64,000 nt of DNA from Chlorops oryzae. Its lineage: Eukaryota > Arthropoda > Insecta > Diptera > Chloropidae. The position numbers and the translations under genes were made by a program. The stretch spans positions 11,939,663 to 12,003,662 of the forward strand of contig CM035808.1 in NCBI GenBank assembly GCA_020466095.1, written 5' to 3'. Positions 1-11,800 of the stretch are shown here, in pieces. Within the stretch, counting starts at the first letter, position 1. Each line of letters begins with the position of its first letter. The notes under the pieces were generated by a model. That model did no database searches, was not told the DNA's origin, and saw nothing but the letters and a program-made list of their open reading frames with translations.

Positions 1-118
1 CGATCCAAACAGTGGTTCTATTTTCGTGTAAAAAAGACCAAAAAAGAACAGATGTATAGGTAAGTCCGAAAAGAGTAGAAATCGCCAAATACAATTGATT
101 CGAACCATTCTCTTGCAG

Positions 119-3100
119 ATTCTCGATTGTTAATCTTGTCAAGGCCGATAGCTTGTACAATGAAGGCATGCGACCACTTATGTATTCAACCATAAATGCC
201 AAAGAACGCAATGAAGGCTGGCGCCGATGTGGCAAAAATATCGTCTACTACCGCAACGATGAAGAGTAAGGAGTTCTCAAAAAAAAAAAAAAAATAAATT
301 GGAAAATTTAATTTCTTTCAATGAATCGCACAGAAATGGACTCGATGACGAGGATGATAATGCAAGCTACTCGCTCACCTGGAACATTGAATTCGAACAT
401 GACAACGATACAGTCTTCTTTGCACACAGTTATCCATATACCTACAGTGATCTACAGGTAAATATTTCGTCCATTATAAAATCACTAATTTGGTTAAAAT
501 ATATGAACCATGCCAAATGCCAAGAGATAAAGCTTAACCCCGGATAGTCTTATGTTAGCTTCCTAAAAACCAGAGACGTGAACCGGGTGGAAAATTTTTT
601 CACTTCAAATGCAATTTTTTATACCATTTAGGGTTAAAATTTGCACAATAAAATGTTAAGTGGTGGTTACCTTACTCATATTAGAGATGGTCTCGATACT
701 AATTTCATAAGATCGACTTCGATTTTTTTTTGTTTTTGACCAATGGGAGCGACCCTGTGCATGGTTGCAGGCAAAAATGAAACCCTGAACGTTCACAAAA
801 AGGGGTTCAGTTTTCGGTTCCGTTTAACCATTTTGTGAAAAACTTCGGTTCGGTTCATCAGCAGATAAAAGCGGTTTTGCGGGTCAAACCCGGTTCGGTT
901 CAAAACCGGTTCGGTTCAAAACCGGTTCGGTTCAAAACCGGTTCGGTTCAAAACCGGTTCGGTTCAAAACCGGTTCGGTTCAAAACCGGTTCGGTTCAAA
1001 ACCGGTTCGGTTCAAAACCGGTTCGGTTCAAAACCGGTTCGGTTAAAACCGGTTCGGTTAAACCGGTTCGGTTCAAAACCGGTTCGGTTCTAAAACGGTT
1101 CGGTTCAAAACCGGTTCGGTTCAAACCCGGTTCGGTTCAAAACCGGTTCACGTCCCTGCTAAAACAAAGCAAATAATTTAAATTTGTAGCCAAAAAGCAG
1201 AATGCTCCACTAAGTGCGTCTGTCCATTAACTGGACCAACCTTTGGAGGAATTGACATAGAGTTCTTAATAATTCATAAGTGCATCTATTAGAGTGAACA
1301 CAGCCGTTAATTTTCTAAAAACCTTCAATGAATTGATTCTCATTCAGTACAAAAAAAAAAAACCGAAATCAAAATTCATTCGATTCAGTATCCTTGGGAT
1401 CCCATTTCCTTTTTTACTGAAATCCGAACTCGCTTAAACAAAAAATCCGCAAAACGTAGTCCATCAATTTCTCGAGAAGAGAATTTCAATGAAAACCACC
1501 ATTTCCGTTTCCGATTCCGTTTTCCCCCCGACAATTCCAATTCAATTCTCTTTTGATGTTTTTTCTTTTTATTTTCTCTTTTTTTCCATTCAACAGGATT
1601 ACTTAATGGATATACAAAAGCATCCGTTGAAATCGAAATTCTGCAAGCTACGTCTCTTGTGTCGTTCATTAGCTGGAAATAATGTGTACTACTTGACGGT
1701 AACCGCACCCACGGCCGATGAGGATGTGATGAGGGTAAATAATGAAAATAAAAACGGAATTAAATTTTTTTTTTTTTAAATGAAGAGACCGCGATATTTT
1801 CTCGAGCGCGACAATGCAATTAGTATTTTTTTGAGACAGGATTTAAAAAAAAAAAAAAGATTTAATGTATTTTCGCTGGTCGCTTGCGGCATACAATCGA
1901 TGATGCTGCTGCTGCATCATAAGCTGCTTAAATCGAGATGCAATTAAGCGGAAATACTTGGATTTTAATTAATATTTAATGTACAATTCATTGTTCAGAA
2001 TGATAGTCATCGTAATCGCTCAACTGTTGCTTGAATCAAAACATTGCGCTCAAGTTTCTACAATTTCTCGAAAGTGGAAGTATCATCATCATGATCGTCA
2101 TCATCATCATATATGCAATTGCGTTTCCTTAATGAAAATTTCACTATGCGAATCGATTGTGATTGCGATTGTGATTGTGCAGTGTGTTTATATGACCAAG
2201 CTAGTTATTGCCACTTAAGTCTTAATTGCTTTTGATTGCTATAAAAATATCCATTTGCATAATTGACTTTGAAAACTATTCCAATGGCGAAGGAGCCATT
2301 TAATTGGGCTCTTAAGTGTTTGCATATATGAATGTGTGTTTGCAACGAAAATGTCTGCTTTGAGGAATGAAAAGGAGCTTGTTAGGGGGTCTTACGAACG
2401 ACTTAGCAAATACAATTTTCCCCAATTAGAAACGAAGAAGACGAATACAAATGGAGGGAATAAAAAGAAAACTCAAAAATGGATACCATTCAAAGTTCAC
2501 TTAGCTCCGGAATCGGATAATTGATGAATAAATTATCGATTAAAGAGGATTAACTGAATATATTCTGAAAATATTTAAAAAGGAAATTACCTATTATTAC
2601 CCTTATAAAATTACTAGTTTGCAAAAACAAAATGGTCGATGATCACCAAAATGGCATCCATTTACTTTTTCAAAGAATAATTTTCCAAAGAATAATTTTT
2701 AGAAAGAGAAGAAAGGATTTGTTTTTTACTTTTTGATAATTTGCCACAGATCTCAAAAGCTTCTATAAATAAAATTCCCGTGCCGCTATGTTTGTTGCCA
2801 AACTCCTTCAAAACCGCAAAACCGATTCTTATGAAAAATGAAGAGGATATCAGGTAGGCCTGAGAATCGGCCAACATCTATTTCGCATGCCCCTAAACCT
2901 CAATGGGACCGTCCATATATTACGTCAGTCCTCCCATCCCCCTTTCATCAATCGTCATCTGCCAGTACACCAACCCCGCCCCTCCTCCCTCTGTTGACAT
3001 CATTTTTGAGCCCTTCATTATTTCAAAAGTAAATAGAAATTTAATTTCTTCAGAATATAGTTGTATAGTGTTTTCGTATAAGATGATGACGTGATCATTG

Positions 3101-6100
3101 TGAATTGAACCCCCTCCCCCTCATCAACCATCATCATTCGCGAACCTCCCTCCCCTCCTCCTTCTCCTGTATGATGACGTCATAAGGACGGCCTCAATAT
3201 TTGGTCCCATCGAAAAAAATTTAGTACCCGACGTATGAGCAATGTTATTTCAATATAATATTACGTATACGCCCTGTTTTTAATACAAATGAACTGATTT
3301 ATTTCAACATTCTCATTTTGAAAAAGAAAATCGGGTGTTTTTAACCTCAATGGACAGAGGAAGAAAGACGGACAGAGAACTGCATATTTTTTGTTATTGA
3401 TTTTTGAGACATTGGTTTCTTCTGAGACGGTACGAAGTTCGCCAGATCAGCTAGTAATGTTATATGTACATACCTAAGCTTTCCTTTATTCTAATCGATG
3501 CTTTAGATTGTGAACTATAGATAACTGAATTGGAAAAAATCTTGTAATCGAACCGATAAATTATTGATATTAGAATATAAAACGAGCTAGGTGAATTTTA
3601 TAAGAGGATTCCAATTGAAAAAAATTTTCGCACAGAACTGCATATTAGCGGTATTGGTAAAGCGTTTCATCATTCGAAACTCATTTTCTGTTGTTTTTCT
3701 TTCTCCTTTTCAATGAAATAGCGCAAAAAAGCCATCGTCGTTTCGGCTCGTGTCCATCCAAGTGAAACTCCCTCATCGTGGATGATGAAAGGTCTGATGG
3801 ATTTCATAACGGGCGATACGATTGCAGCTAAGCGATTGCGTCATCGATTCATATTTAAATTGGTACCGATGTTAAATCCCGACGGCGTTATTGTTGGCAA
3901 CACACGTAATTCACTTACGGGCAAGGATCTAAATCGTCAATACCGTACAGTGATACGTGAAACGTATCCATCCATTTGGTATACGAAGGCCATGATTAAA
4001 AGGTTAGCACCATCCTCATGATCCACTCCGAAACAGGCTTGGGCTTAAGCTAATTCCTTTTTTCTTTTTCGGGTTTTCTTGCAGACTGATTGATGAATGT
4101 GGTGTTACCATGTACTGTGATATGCACGCACACTCTCGCAAGCACAACATTTTCATTTACGGCTGTGAGAATAGACGTAATGCGGACAAGAAGCTAACGG
4201 AGCAAGTCTTCCCGCTAATGATGCATAAAAATGTTGCCGATAAGGTAAGCAAAGAAATAACTGATGATCTGCTGCTACTGCTGTACTGCCTGTGCCTCTC
4301 ACTACCGAACTAATTGCAGTTTTATAAGTTCGTGCTGCTGTCCTACTTAAGGATGTAGGATGAAAGCAGCACAATCCCACCTCTGAATTTGTATTATTCA
4401 TTCCTCTATGCATTCAGCTATATCTACATCCTTTCTATATCTCTTTTCGTTTCTCTACGTTTCCTTCTTTTTCACAAAAATGTTTTTCTTCTTTTTTTCT
4501 TTTTTTTTTTGGTAGTTTTCCTTTGAGGATTGCAAGTTCAAAATCCAACGCAGCAAGGAAGGCACTGGGCGCATTGTTGTTTGGATGCTGGGCATTACAA
4601 ACAGTTATACCATTGAAGCTTCATTTGGCGGTTCGACTTTGGGCTCCCGAAGGGGAACACACTTCAATACAGCGGTAAGTGATTACAATGTGAATTCAAA
4701 CAAACAATTTTTTTTGCCAGAAAAGTTAGGAAAATTCCGCAAATGAAACTTTATTCATGGGAAATGCTAACAAAAAGATTTTAATCGGGTTGCTTTATTT
4801 TTTGTGAAGACTGAGCGGGATTTTTTGTGTGTAAAAAAATTGAAGTAGAAAATTGAAAAAGAATAGGGAGGAGATTTTATTTGTTCAGTGAATAATTTTT
4901 TTTATCCCTAAAGGGACACGTGCTCAAGTTTATTCAATATTGGTTCTGTGCGCTTGGAAGTATGCTTTCATATTTTCCACACTTCTTTCTCGACCATCGA
5001 CAAGCGAACAGAAGACAATAACGGCATTGATTAGTGGGAAGTGACAAAATGTTGATATAGTTACAAGAAGAAGGTAAGAGGGGGACGGGGATGTTTATGT
5101 AGGCGGAAACACGACAATTTGCCAAGATAAGCGACGTGCTTTATGGATATTCTGCGGGTCGGAGAGTGAACCAAAATCGACTATGAATTCTGTTGAAATG
5201 ATACGTGACGTGACCCTCGACCAATGAGGATAACAAAGGAGAAGCCGCAATAAAACAATTGATTAATTTTATATGTGGGTTGGGGCATAATAGAGCTTTG
5301 CGTTGCGTGCAAAAACGTGATTCAGTCACAAAGGGAATGCGGAAAATATTGATGATGCAGATTTTGCTGAGCTAAAGGAGATAATAATATCAATGATGTC
5401 GATGACTTACTGAAAATTATGCCTTCGAAAATGTGCTGAACATGTTTTTCGTCATCGTCGTTTCATCATTCATACAGGGTGTGTCGAACGTCCTTTTTAT
5501 GTAATTTTATAGGAGTACGTGTAAATATTGTTATTTGCCTCCTTTTGAAAAATCCTTTCCAAACATGCCTTTCAACATGCTTCACGCTCCATTATTGGCT
5601 TTCCATTTTGAAAAGTACTTATTTGGGCATCTAAACGTGAGCTTCTTGTCATGGCTTACGAACAAAGTAAGCTGATTAAATGTACAATAAATAAGTACAT
5701 ACTTAAAGCTTTATACGCTTAGGTGTGTGCACATTCTCAGTCAAGGGATACACACAGACGCACACATGGTTTTTGTGCTTCGAACCGTAAAAGAGCCAAA
5801 AAGATTCTTGATAAAGTTATTCAATCGTGCGTTGCCCTAAAAATGAGGAATCAAAGTCTCACCGGAAAATGAACGAAAATATTTGGCTTTTCGAAGTGGT
5901 CGAGATCATTTGAAATTATTGAAATGTTAACCCTTTGCTTCTTGATATTAAGCAAGCGTGCGGAGAAAATCGTAAATGGTTTTAAAAGGCTTCTAAAATA
6001 ATTGAAAGTCGTTTTTTATCGAAAAATACCGAGGTTAGGTAGGTTAAGGTTAGGTTAGGTTAGGTTAGGTTAGGTTAGGTTAGGTTAGGTTAGGTTAGGT

Positions 6101-6819
6101 TAGGTTTAGGTTAGGTTAGGTTTGGTTATGGTAATGTGGCCGCATGGGCACCTTTGTGGCACCACCAAAAATGGTAAACCAAAGAGAGAAACAGAAAAAC
6201 TAAACAACATCCAGAACCTAAGCTGGGAGTCAACCCCAGGGCCTCTCGCTTCGTAAATTCGGATCTCAGCCAACTTCGGCACAGAGCCCGTCAAAAACGA
6301 CTTCCATCGGGGGTTTTTTTTCATAAACCATAAATGGGTTTTTCGGCGATAAAGGGTTAAGGGAAAATATTTTGCCTAAAGAAAAAAAGCAAAAAAAAGC
6401 CGAAATAAACAACGAGAAATTTGAAAAATCATCCCTACTTCATGTGGATCATAGGACCTTGAGAAATTGGATAAATTAAACCATTATAATTTTTTTTCAT
6501 AATTTTCATTAATTTTCCCTTCATCCCCTTAATGTAAAAGAGACTTAAAAATAAGTTTCCACCCACTTTATACTTAAATTGTTTCCATTTTCAGGATTAT
6601 GAGCACATTGGACGCGCCTTCTGCGAGACACTGCTGGATTACTGTGACGACAATCCGAATAAAGTAAAGCGAACACAGAAAACCTTTAAGCAAATTAAGA
6701 AAATCAGAAAACGTGAAAGACGCGAAAAGAAAGCACTCAAAATTAAGAAATTGGCCGAACAGGGATGTATAATTGAAGAGAAACTTAAAGTTAAACGTTT
6801 GGGGAAAAGTGTTTCTTAA
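119..6819 (+). CDS. NnaD: Cytosolic carboxypeptidase (CCP/Nna1/AGBL family), catalytic part and short-isoform end; 5' end outside window
   Basis: Exons read as 119-265, 334-457, 1597-1734, 3722-4002, 4085-4244, 4516-4674 and 6595-6819; all junctions are GT-AG and keep one frame. The first three exons encode the beta-sheet N-domain typical of cytosolic carboxypeptidases. The M14 zinc-peptidase signature follows: ARVHPSE supplies the first zinc His and Glu, [12 protein letters not shown] and KDLNRQY the substrate-binding Asn-Arg region, DMHAHS the third zinc ligand, and YTIEASFGG the catalytic Glu. The ending [17 protein letters not shown] is also typical of the family. Known family members trim C-terminal glutamates from tubulin and other proteins in the cytosol. 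After the catalytic domain comes a Lys/Arg-rich tail ending at TAA 6817-6819. AATAAA at 7467-7472 could serve this isoform. All catalytic residues I can check are present, so the enzyme should be active. The 5' exons lie upstream of base 1. Confidence 0.88.
458..1596 (+). other. NnaD intron holding a 16-bp minisatellite
   Basis: The intron begins GTAAAT and ends CAACAG. Apart from the repeat at 884-1152 it is AT-rich with no convincing coding sequence. A degenerate copy of the repeat motif precedes the array near 800-880. Confidence 0.7.
884..1152 (+). repeat. 16-bp minisatellite, unit GGTTCGGTTCAAAACC
   Basis: About 16 head-to-tail copies of GGTTCGGTTCAAAACC. The central units are essentially identical; shortened or mutated units (GGTTCGGTTAAAACC, TCTAAAACGG) occur from about 1040 onward. 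Each unit junction makes the palindrome ACCGGT. The 113-residue open frame across the array is only a translation of the repeat. Confidence 0.93.
1735..3721 (+). other. Large NnaD intron with repeats, no gene seen
   Basis: AT-rich intron containing a (TCA)n patch near 2082-2110, a MITE-like inverted repeat at 2903-3209 and, near 3430-3456, the string acgaagttcgccagatcagctag split over a line end, which resembles the 3' ends of RTE-type LINEs and their SINEs. The short ORFs here show no protein-like composition. Confidence 0.5.
2903..3209. mobile_element. MITE-like inverted repeat, class uncertain
   Basis: The left end reads GGGACCGTCC followed by TATATTACGTCA. The right end, reverse-complemented, starts GGGACC and, after a short insertion, continues CGTCCTTATGACGTCA. 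The interior is pyrimidine-rich (TCCCCC blocks). I could not define a target-site duplication, so the boundaries are approximate and the superfamily is unassigned. Confidence 0.45.
6034..6123 (+). repeat. (TTAGG)n pentanucleotide array, SINE tail
   Basis: About 17 units of TTAGG/GGTTA with a few single-base slips. It forms the 3' tail of the minus-strand SINE, so it is interstitial and not a telomere. Confidence 0.9.
6034..6310 (-). mobile_element. tRNA-derived SINE with (CCTAA)n tail, copy 1
   Basis: Read on the minus strand, it begins near GGGCTCTGTGCCGAAG. It has an A-box-like TGCCGAAGTTGG and, about 45 bases on, a B-box-like GGTTGACTCCC. The body ends GGCCACATTACCATAACC and then runs into a pentanucleotide tail of about 90 bases, seen on the plus strand as (GGTTA)n at 6034-6123. 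Two further copies at 37230 and 55363 share body and tail. The Pol III boxes mark a tRNA-derived SINE; the family name is unknown to me. Confidence 0.72.
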
Positions 6820-8899
6820 AAATCCCCTTCGTAATGTTTTCTCGCCTCCTAGTGTTGTGTAAAGTGTTCAATTTTTTTATGTCTATTGTATTCCTTTTCC
6901 ATATGTGTTCGTTCTCGCATTCTTTTTCCACAGTGTAACTGTTTCTGTTCCTAATGTCTTCAATTAAGGAAACACATTGCTCCTATTTAAGCTTCAAAGC
7001 TTTTAATTACATGAAATTATTTAGATGTAATTAAGAGTGTGTGTAACTTTACATTTTCTTGCCTTTATACAAAACGAAACACATAAAAAAAATAGAAAAA
7101 ACAAAAATCGTCTCACCCGTTTCGGTCGATTATATAAAATGCTTAAGAATAATTCGCTTTGACTGCTATCTTTGCGTGATATCTTTAAGAAAAAAAATAT
7201 TATGTAGACTTTAGTTGTATCTTATTGCTTTCAATACGACATACAGACACTTAAAATATAGATATACATACATACTCTGTTATCAACATATGTAGTTAAG
7301 TATGTAAGAAAACAAAACAAAAAACAAAACAAAACACAAAACACTGTAACACTACGCTTAAGTTTTTCTTCAGCTTTTGCTTTAATTTTTAAACAATTCT
7401 TTTTAATATTATTTTTTAATTCACTCTAGTTTTATTAATTTTTGTAATATTATTGCTTTTTATTTTAATAAAATATTCAAACAGTATTTTTAAAATAATT
7501 GTTTTAGTTTTTTTTTTTTACACTCTTTCATAGATTGTTTGGTGTAGATGTTTGTACGGCAACTGCACCCACAATAGTGACGCCAATCGATATTCGATCA
7601 TTGAAATTAATTGTTTTTTATTTTAACCCATTTGTGCTCGACTATTTCTGGTGAACAAGAAATAAACATGTCAAAATGACCCTTGTCTGCCTAGCCCGGC
7701 ATACCTTGAAATCCGACATGGCTATTGTCGAGGGAGTGTCATAGAAAAATGTCGAAATATAAAAGAAAAAGTATAAAAAATTTTATGCTGCAGTTCAAAT
7801 TCTCTAAGATCCGGTCCAGACTAGGCAATTCTGGAACTCTTCTATACGAATTTTTCTCTATTGTGAACCTACTCGAGGCTTTTTTTGCTACATTTTCGCA
7901 ACATTTTTAGTCCCTTCTTTCTCCTTATAACAAATTATCTCTGTAACGAATACTTTTGCCGGTCCGAAACTCTCTTTAACGAAATCCTCTATAGCGAATT
8001 TCTCTCATGGCTTGTTAGTTGCGCTTTTAGTGCCTCCATTTTTCCTCCTTATACCGAATGATCTCTATAACGAGTTTTTCCGGTCGCTTCAAATTCGTTA
8101 TAGTGAGTTTCGACTGTATACCTGTATACTGTCCATACCTCCCATCCCTCAAATTGAATAGAAACAAAAAAACTATGTAATCCTGTTCTTACACGGTAGA
8201 TACATACGTTCCAGTAAAAAGCCGTGTAAAAAAGACAAAGTACAAAGAAGAAAAAAAATCCTGAAAATAAATTAAATAGGGGAGAGGTCCCTGATAAAAT
8301 TTCTATTGCTCTTAACCGTCCGGTAGGTGATTAGGTACCATTACCAGTACTGTAAAACGTGTTGTTTTATTTACTATTTGACATTTGTTTGTATGGTTTG
8401 TACTTCAGATATAGAATCGTACATTGGATCTGTAATTGGACAGGTTACAGGGTATTCTTTTGTAAAAAATTTCGGACTATAGTGGGGGGTCTTGGGCAGT
8501 ACTTAATCATCAGGCTTGCTCTAGAGAGGGATAAGGCGATCATTTTGTATAGCAAGCCTATATAACCATGAATATTATTCTATCAGCCATTCTCTAGAAA
8601 TCGAATCCGAATAAAAAAAAAAACCAAAATTGCTTAGATTTCTTTTGACTTAGTAACTTCACCCTAATAGTAACAGTAGATTTTAAGATGCCGTTTAAAA
8701 TGGTGTCATCTATATAGTACGGAAGGCGCAAATGGGTTAAATATAAACTGATTGCATAAGTAACAAAGCAAAGCAATTCTTTGGTATGCCACTATTTTCG
8801 ATTCAGTGCCAAAATGATGCAAAACAATGTAGTGATATTCGAAATAATTAAAAAATGATTCCAATTTTTAATGTAGACTTCCTTTATTTCCGACAACAG
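6820..8899 (+). other. Short-isoform 3' UTR, then an intron of the long isoform with a piggyBac-type insertion
   Basis: Bases 6820 to about 7500 are AT-rich, likely 3' UTR of the short isoform, with AATAAA at 7467-7472. The rest, spliced out in the long isoform, contains the TTAA-flanked element at 7627-8736. I see no separate gene. Confidence 0.5.
7627..8736. mobile_element. piggyBac-type element, non-autonomous, TTAA target site
   Basis: Flanked on both sides by TTAA (7623-7626 and 8737-8740). The left end is CCCATTTGTGCTC and the right end reads GCGCAAATGGG, an inverted repeat of about 11 bases with one mismatch. CCC...GGG ends at TTAA are typical of piggyBac transposons. No transposase ORF is present in the 1.1 kb. 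Inside, near 7920-8120, is a stretch with the motifs CTATAACGA and TTCGTTATAGTGAG, resembling a pogo/Tigger MITE inserted later. Confidence 0.7.
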
Positions 8900-11800
8900 G
8901 AGCGTTTACGACTGAAAATCATTGAAAGACTGCTGAAAGAAGGATCAAGTGCTGAAGAACCGCTAAATATACCGTTGACCGACTATTCCAGGTAAGGAAA
9001 TTCTTGGGTCTATTCGAGGCACGGGATTCAAAACTCCCGTTATTATCTTTATGTGATGCCCAAAAAAAAAAAAATATCCTGGCTATGTGTACCCTAGTTA
9101 GATCTCTCTTTAACCTGGGAAGAAAAATATTTTGTAAGGACCTCTGGCTAAAGAATAAATGTCTTGGAGAGTAAAATGAAATTATCGAATAATTTCTCAA
9201 TCCTCCCTTCTAGCGATGAAGGCCGTACAACTTCGAGTTCGGATAACGAGGGCAAAGGATCTTTTACACTGTCAGATCTTGAAGGGCCATGCTGTGCGCC
9301 ATTACGAGCACCACCATGTTCACCGGAAGTGAACGCCGAAACGCGAAGGGTAAGCTAAAGTTAAGAAATTTCGAAGTGAATTTTTAATTTAAAAATCGAA
9401 CATCCCCCCTGCCCTCTCGAAAAAACAAAAGTTCTATCAGAAACGCATGCGTAAAGTTATGCAAGAACTCGATCGAATTTATTTCCAACCGCTGTTCAAA
9501 AAGAAATTCCGTGCCCTTATCAAGACGAAACGTTCGAAGACAAAGACCAATGCTAAGTCTGTAGATCGCAATAAGAAGAATAATCCGAATTCGGTGGCAA
9601 AGAAGCCGGCCGCCGCCGGCGCCGCTGCTGCTGCTGAAAAGCCGCCGCCGCCGCCCGCCTGCAGTTGTAAAGGGTCAAGAATGCGAATTTTCGAAAATCG
9701 GTGACAATGGCGGCGAAAATAACGAGATTAGTGCTTCGGAAAAGCGCTATGTATTCGAACATTCTATATTCAATACACCCGAAGGTACTCGGCTGGCGGC
9801 ATCTGGTCTGAACAAAGGAACCAATTCGAGGGGTTCGAACATAAAAAAGAAGAAACCCCCCATTGAAGACGATGATTGTGAAAATGGTGGTGTTGTGGCC
9901 GAGAAGCCACCGCCTCCGCGTAGATTACGAATTTCAAGAAAATTTCGTTTGTGGTTGACAAAACGAAATATTTTTATTTTCCGTAAATTGAAGGTAAACT
10001 GAATTTTCTTTTTGATGAGTTTTTTTTTTTTATTACAAAATTTTTGTTGTCATAAGCAATTTTGGAAATTTCCGGTAGTCGATTGTTTTGGAGTTATTTT
10101 TAAATTTTTTTTAATTATTTTTTTTTTTTTTATAAATTTGGCGTGCAAAAATAAAAATCCCTGATTGTAAAATGATTTAATTATGCTATGAAACCAATTA
10201 AAATTTTTGTTGATAAAACAATTTAAAGTTCGCGAAACAAATAAGAAAATAAATCGTAAAGAAAATAAAAGTGAAAAAAAAAAACAAATCGAAGAATTTC
10301 TTCAGCCTTTTACAAAATGGAAATTGAATGCGATTTGTTTCTTCAATGCTTTCAATGCCAATGCATTGCATTGCCATTGACAATGATTTTTATCAATGCA
10401 AGAGAATGACAAGCGAAAAACCGACACGAAAACAAAATGAATGCAAGTGAGAATGTCTCAAAAAAAAGGAAAGAAAAAAAAAATGGGAAAAAATGCATGC
10501 AAAACTCGCACGTATCGAATTCGAAAGCAACAATTCCTCAACCTTTTCGCTAAGCAATCGGATTTTTCCCCGATGCATACATACCTACATATATGATTGC
10601 AGCTGTTGAAAGTGTTCAACGGGCATTTGCCAAAAAGGAAAGAAGAAAAAATTGAGCAAAATATTTTGTTTCATGATTATTCTTGCGTTTTTTTTTTTGC
10701 GAATTTGTTTTACAAAACTCTTCCCTTTGCATTTTCGCTGAGCTCTCGTCCCCAACGAATTCCAAAGGTGCGGAGGGCGCCTTTGAATGCATTTTCCCCC
10801 CTAGCTCTGGTCCAGGCACGTGGGCGTCGGGGCGTTCTTTTTGTTGACATGCATCAATGGGTTTTGTGGCTATTTTTAAAACCCTTTGAAGTGTTTTCAC
10901 AATTTCCGAATTTCGATTTTCACTTTTCACTTTTTAAAATTTCACTTTTCGCTGCAATTCAATTTCAAAAGCGATCCGATAGGAGGGAGGGAGAAAATAA
11001 ATTCAATTCAATTTAATTCAATTCAATTCAATTCGATTTGATTTGAAAACAAGGACACTTTCACAGAAAAAAGCGTCATCGAAAGGCTTTATTTGGCTAA
11101 TTACTTCATGTTATTGGCATTTAAATTTGGCAATTACCATGAGATCAATTAATTGCAAATAATTTCGATGTCGAGTTCAGCGAAGTACCGAGAACATAGA
11201 ATAAGATAGAAGAACCTTCACACAGAAGCATTATTTGTCTTTTTTTTTTTTTAATATTTTTCTTAAAATTCTACATTCGCAATTAATTATGAAAAGTTGA
11301 AGAAAAATAGTCATCAAAAGAAATTTCAGTTTACCAATTTTTCAATATGATGATATTTTGTAAGACCCCAAGAAATTTGGTTTATTGCATTAAAAACAAT
11401 GTTTTCCTTATTTTCTCCCCGTATATTAATTGTTTTATTTATTTATTTTTTTTTTTTTTGATTTTTTATTAATCGTGTAAAAATGTGTTGATGAAACTTT
11501 GAAGTGCCCTTCAAGTGGACACAGGAATTTTTTTCTGCTTAAAAGATGAAATTTTCTACTATAAAAAAAAAATATAAATCAATTGACAGCTTTTCCTTTA
11601 TGACAACCAATGAGGGAGTAAATTCTATTCGGAAGTATATATTATTTTAAAAATAGCAAAAAAAAAAAAAAAAAAAAAATCCAAAAAAGCTTCCTTCGAG
11701 CCGGATTTGAACCAGCGACCTATGGATTTCTATGAATAATTTTGCCTCTACAGTCCACCGCTCTACCAACTGAGCTATCGAAGGTTTTGTTGGGCAGCGC

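Larger units (their letters stand above)
5931..6356. mobile_element. Possible piggyBac-type element (TTAA-flanked) with a SINE inserted
   Basis: The left end is TTAA followed by CCCTTTGC; the right end is GATAAAGGG followed by TTAA. CCC/GGG ends next to TTAA fit the piggyBac pattern, but the matching inverted repeat is only about seven bases, so this is tentative. A (TTAGG)n-tailed SINE lies inside. Confidence 0.35.
4675..6594 (+). other. NnaD intron carrying nested transposon pieces
   Basis: The intron starts GTAAGT and ends TTTTCAG. Between about 4900 and 5900 I see only AT-rich sequence and short shadow ORFs. A TTAA-flanked element with a SINE inside it occupies 5931-6356. Confidence 0.5.

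Noticed and set aside
835..1176. 113-codon ORF with repeated RFGSKPV
   Set aside because: Translation of the 16-bp minisatellite inside an intron.
6034..6123. (TTAGG)n as a telomere or chromosome end
   Set aside because: It is the tail of a SINE body, and the same arrangement occurs at two other internal sites.
8359..8565. 68-codon ORF inside the TTAA-flanked element as a transposase fragment
   Set aside because: No similarity to piggyBac transposase motifs that I can see.
10597..11016. 139-codon ORF in an NnaD intron
   Set aside because: Composition is Phe/Leu/Lys-rich from T- and A-runs; no domain, and an equally long frame exists on the other strand.
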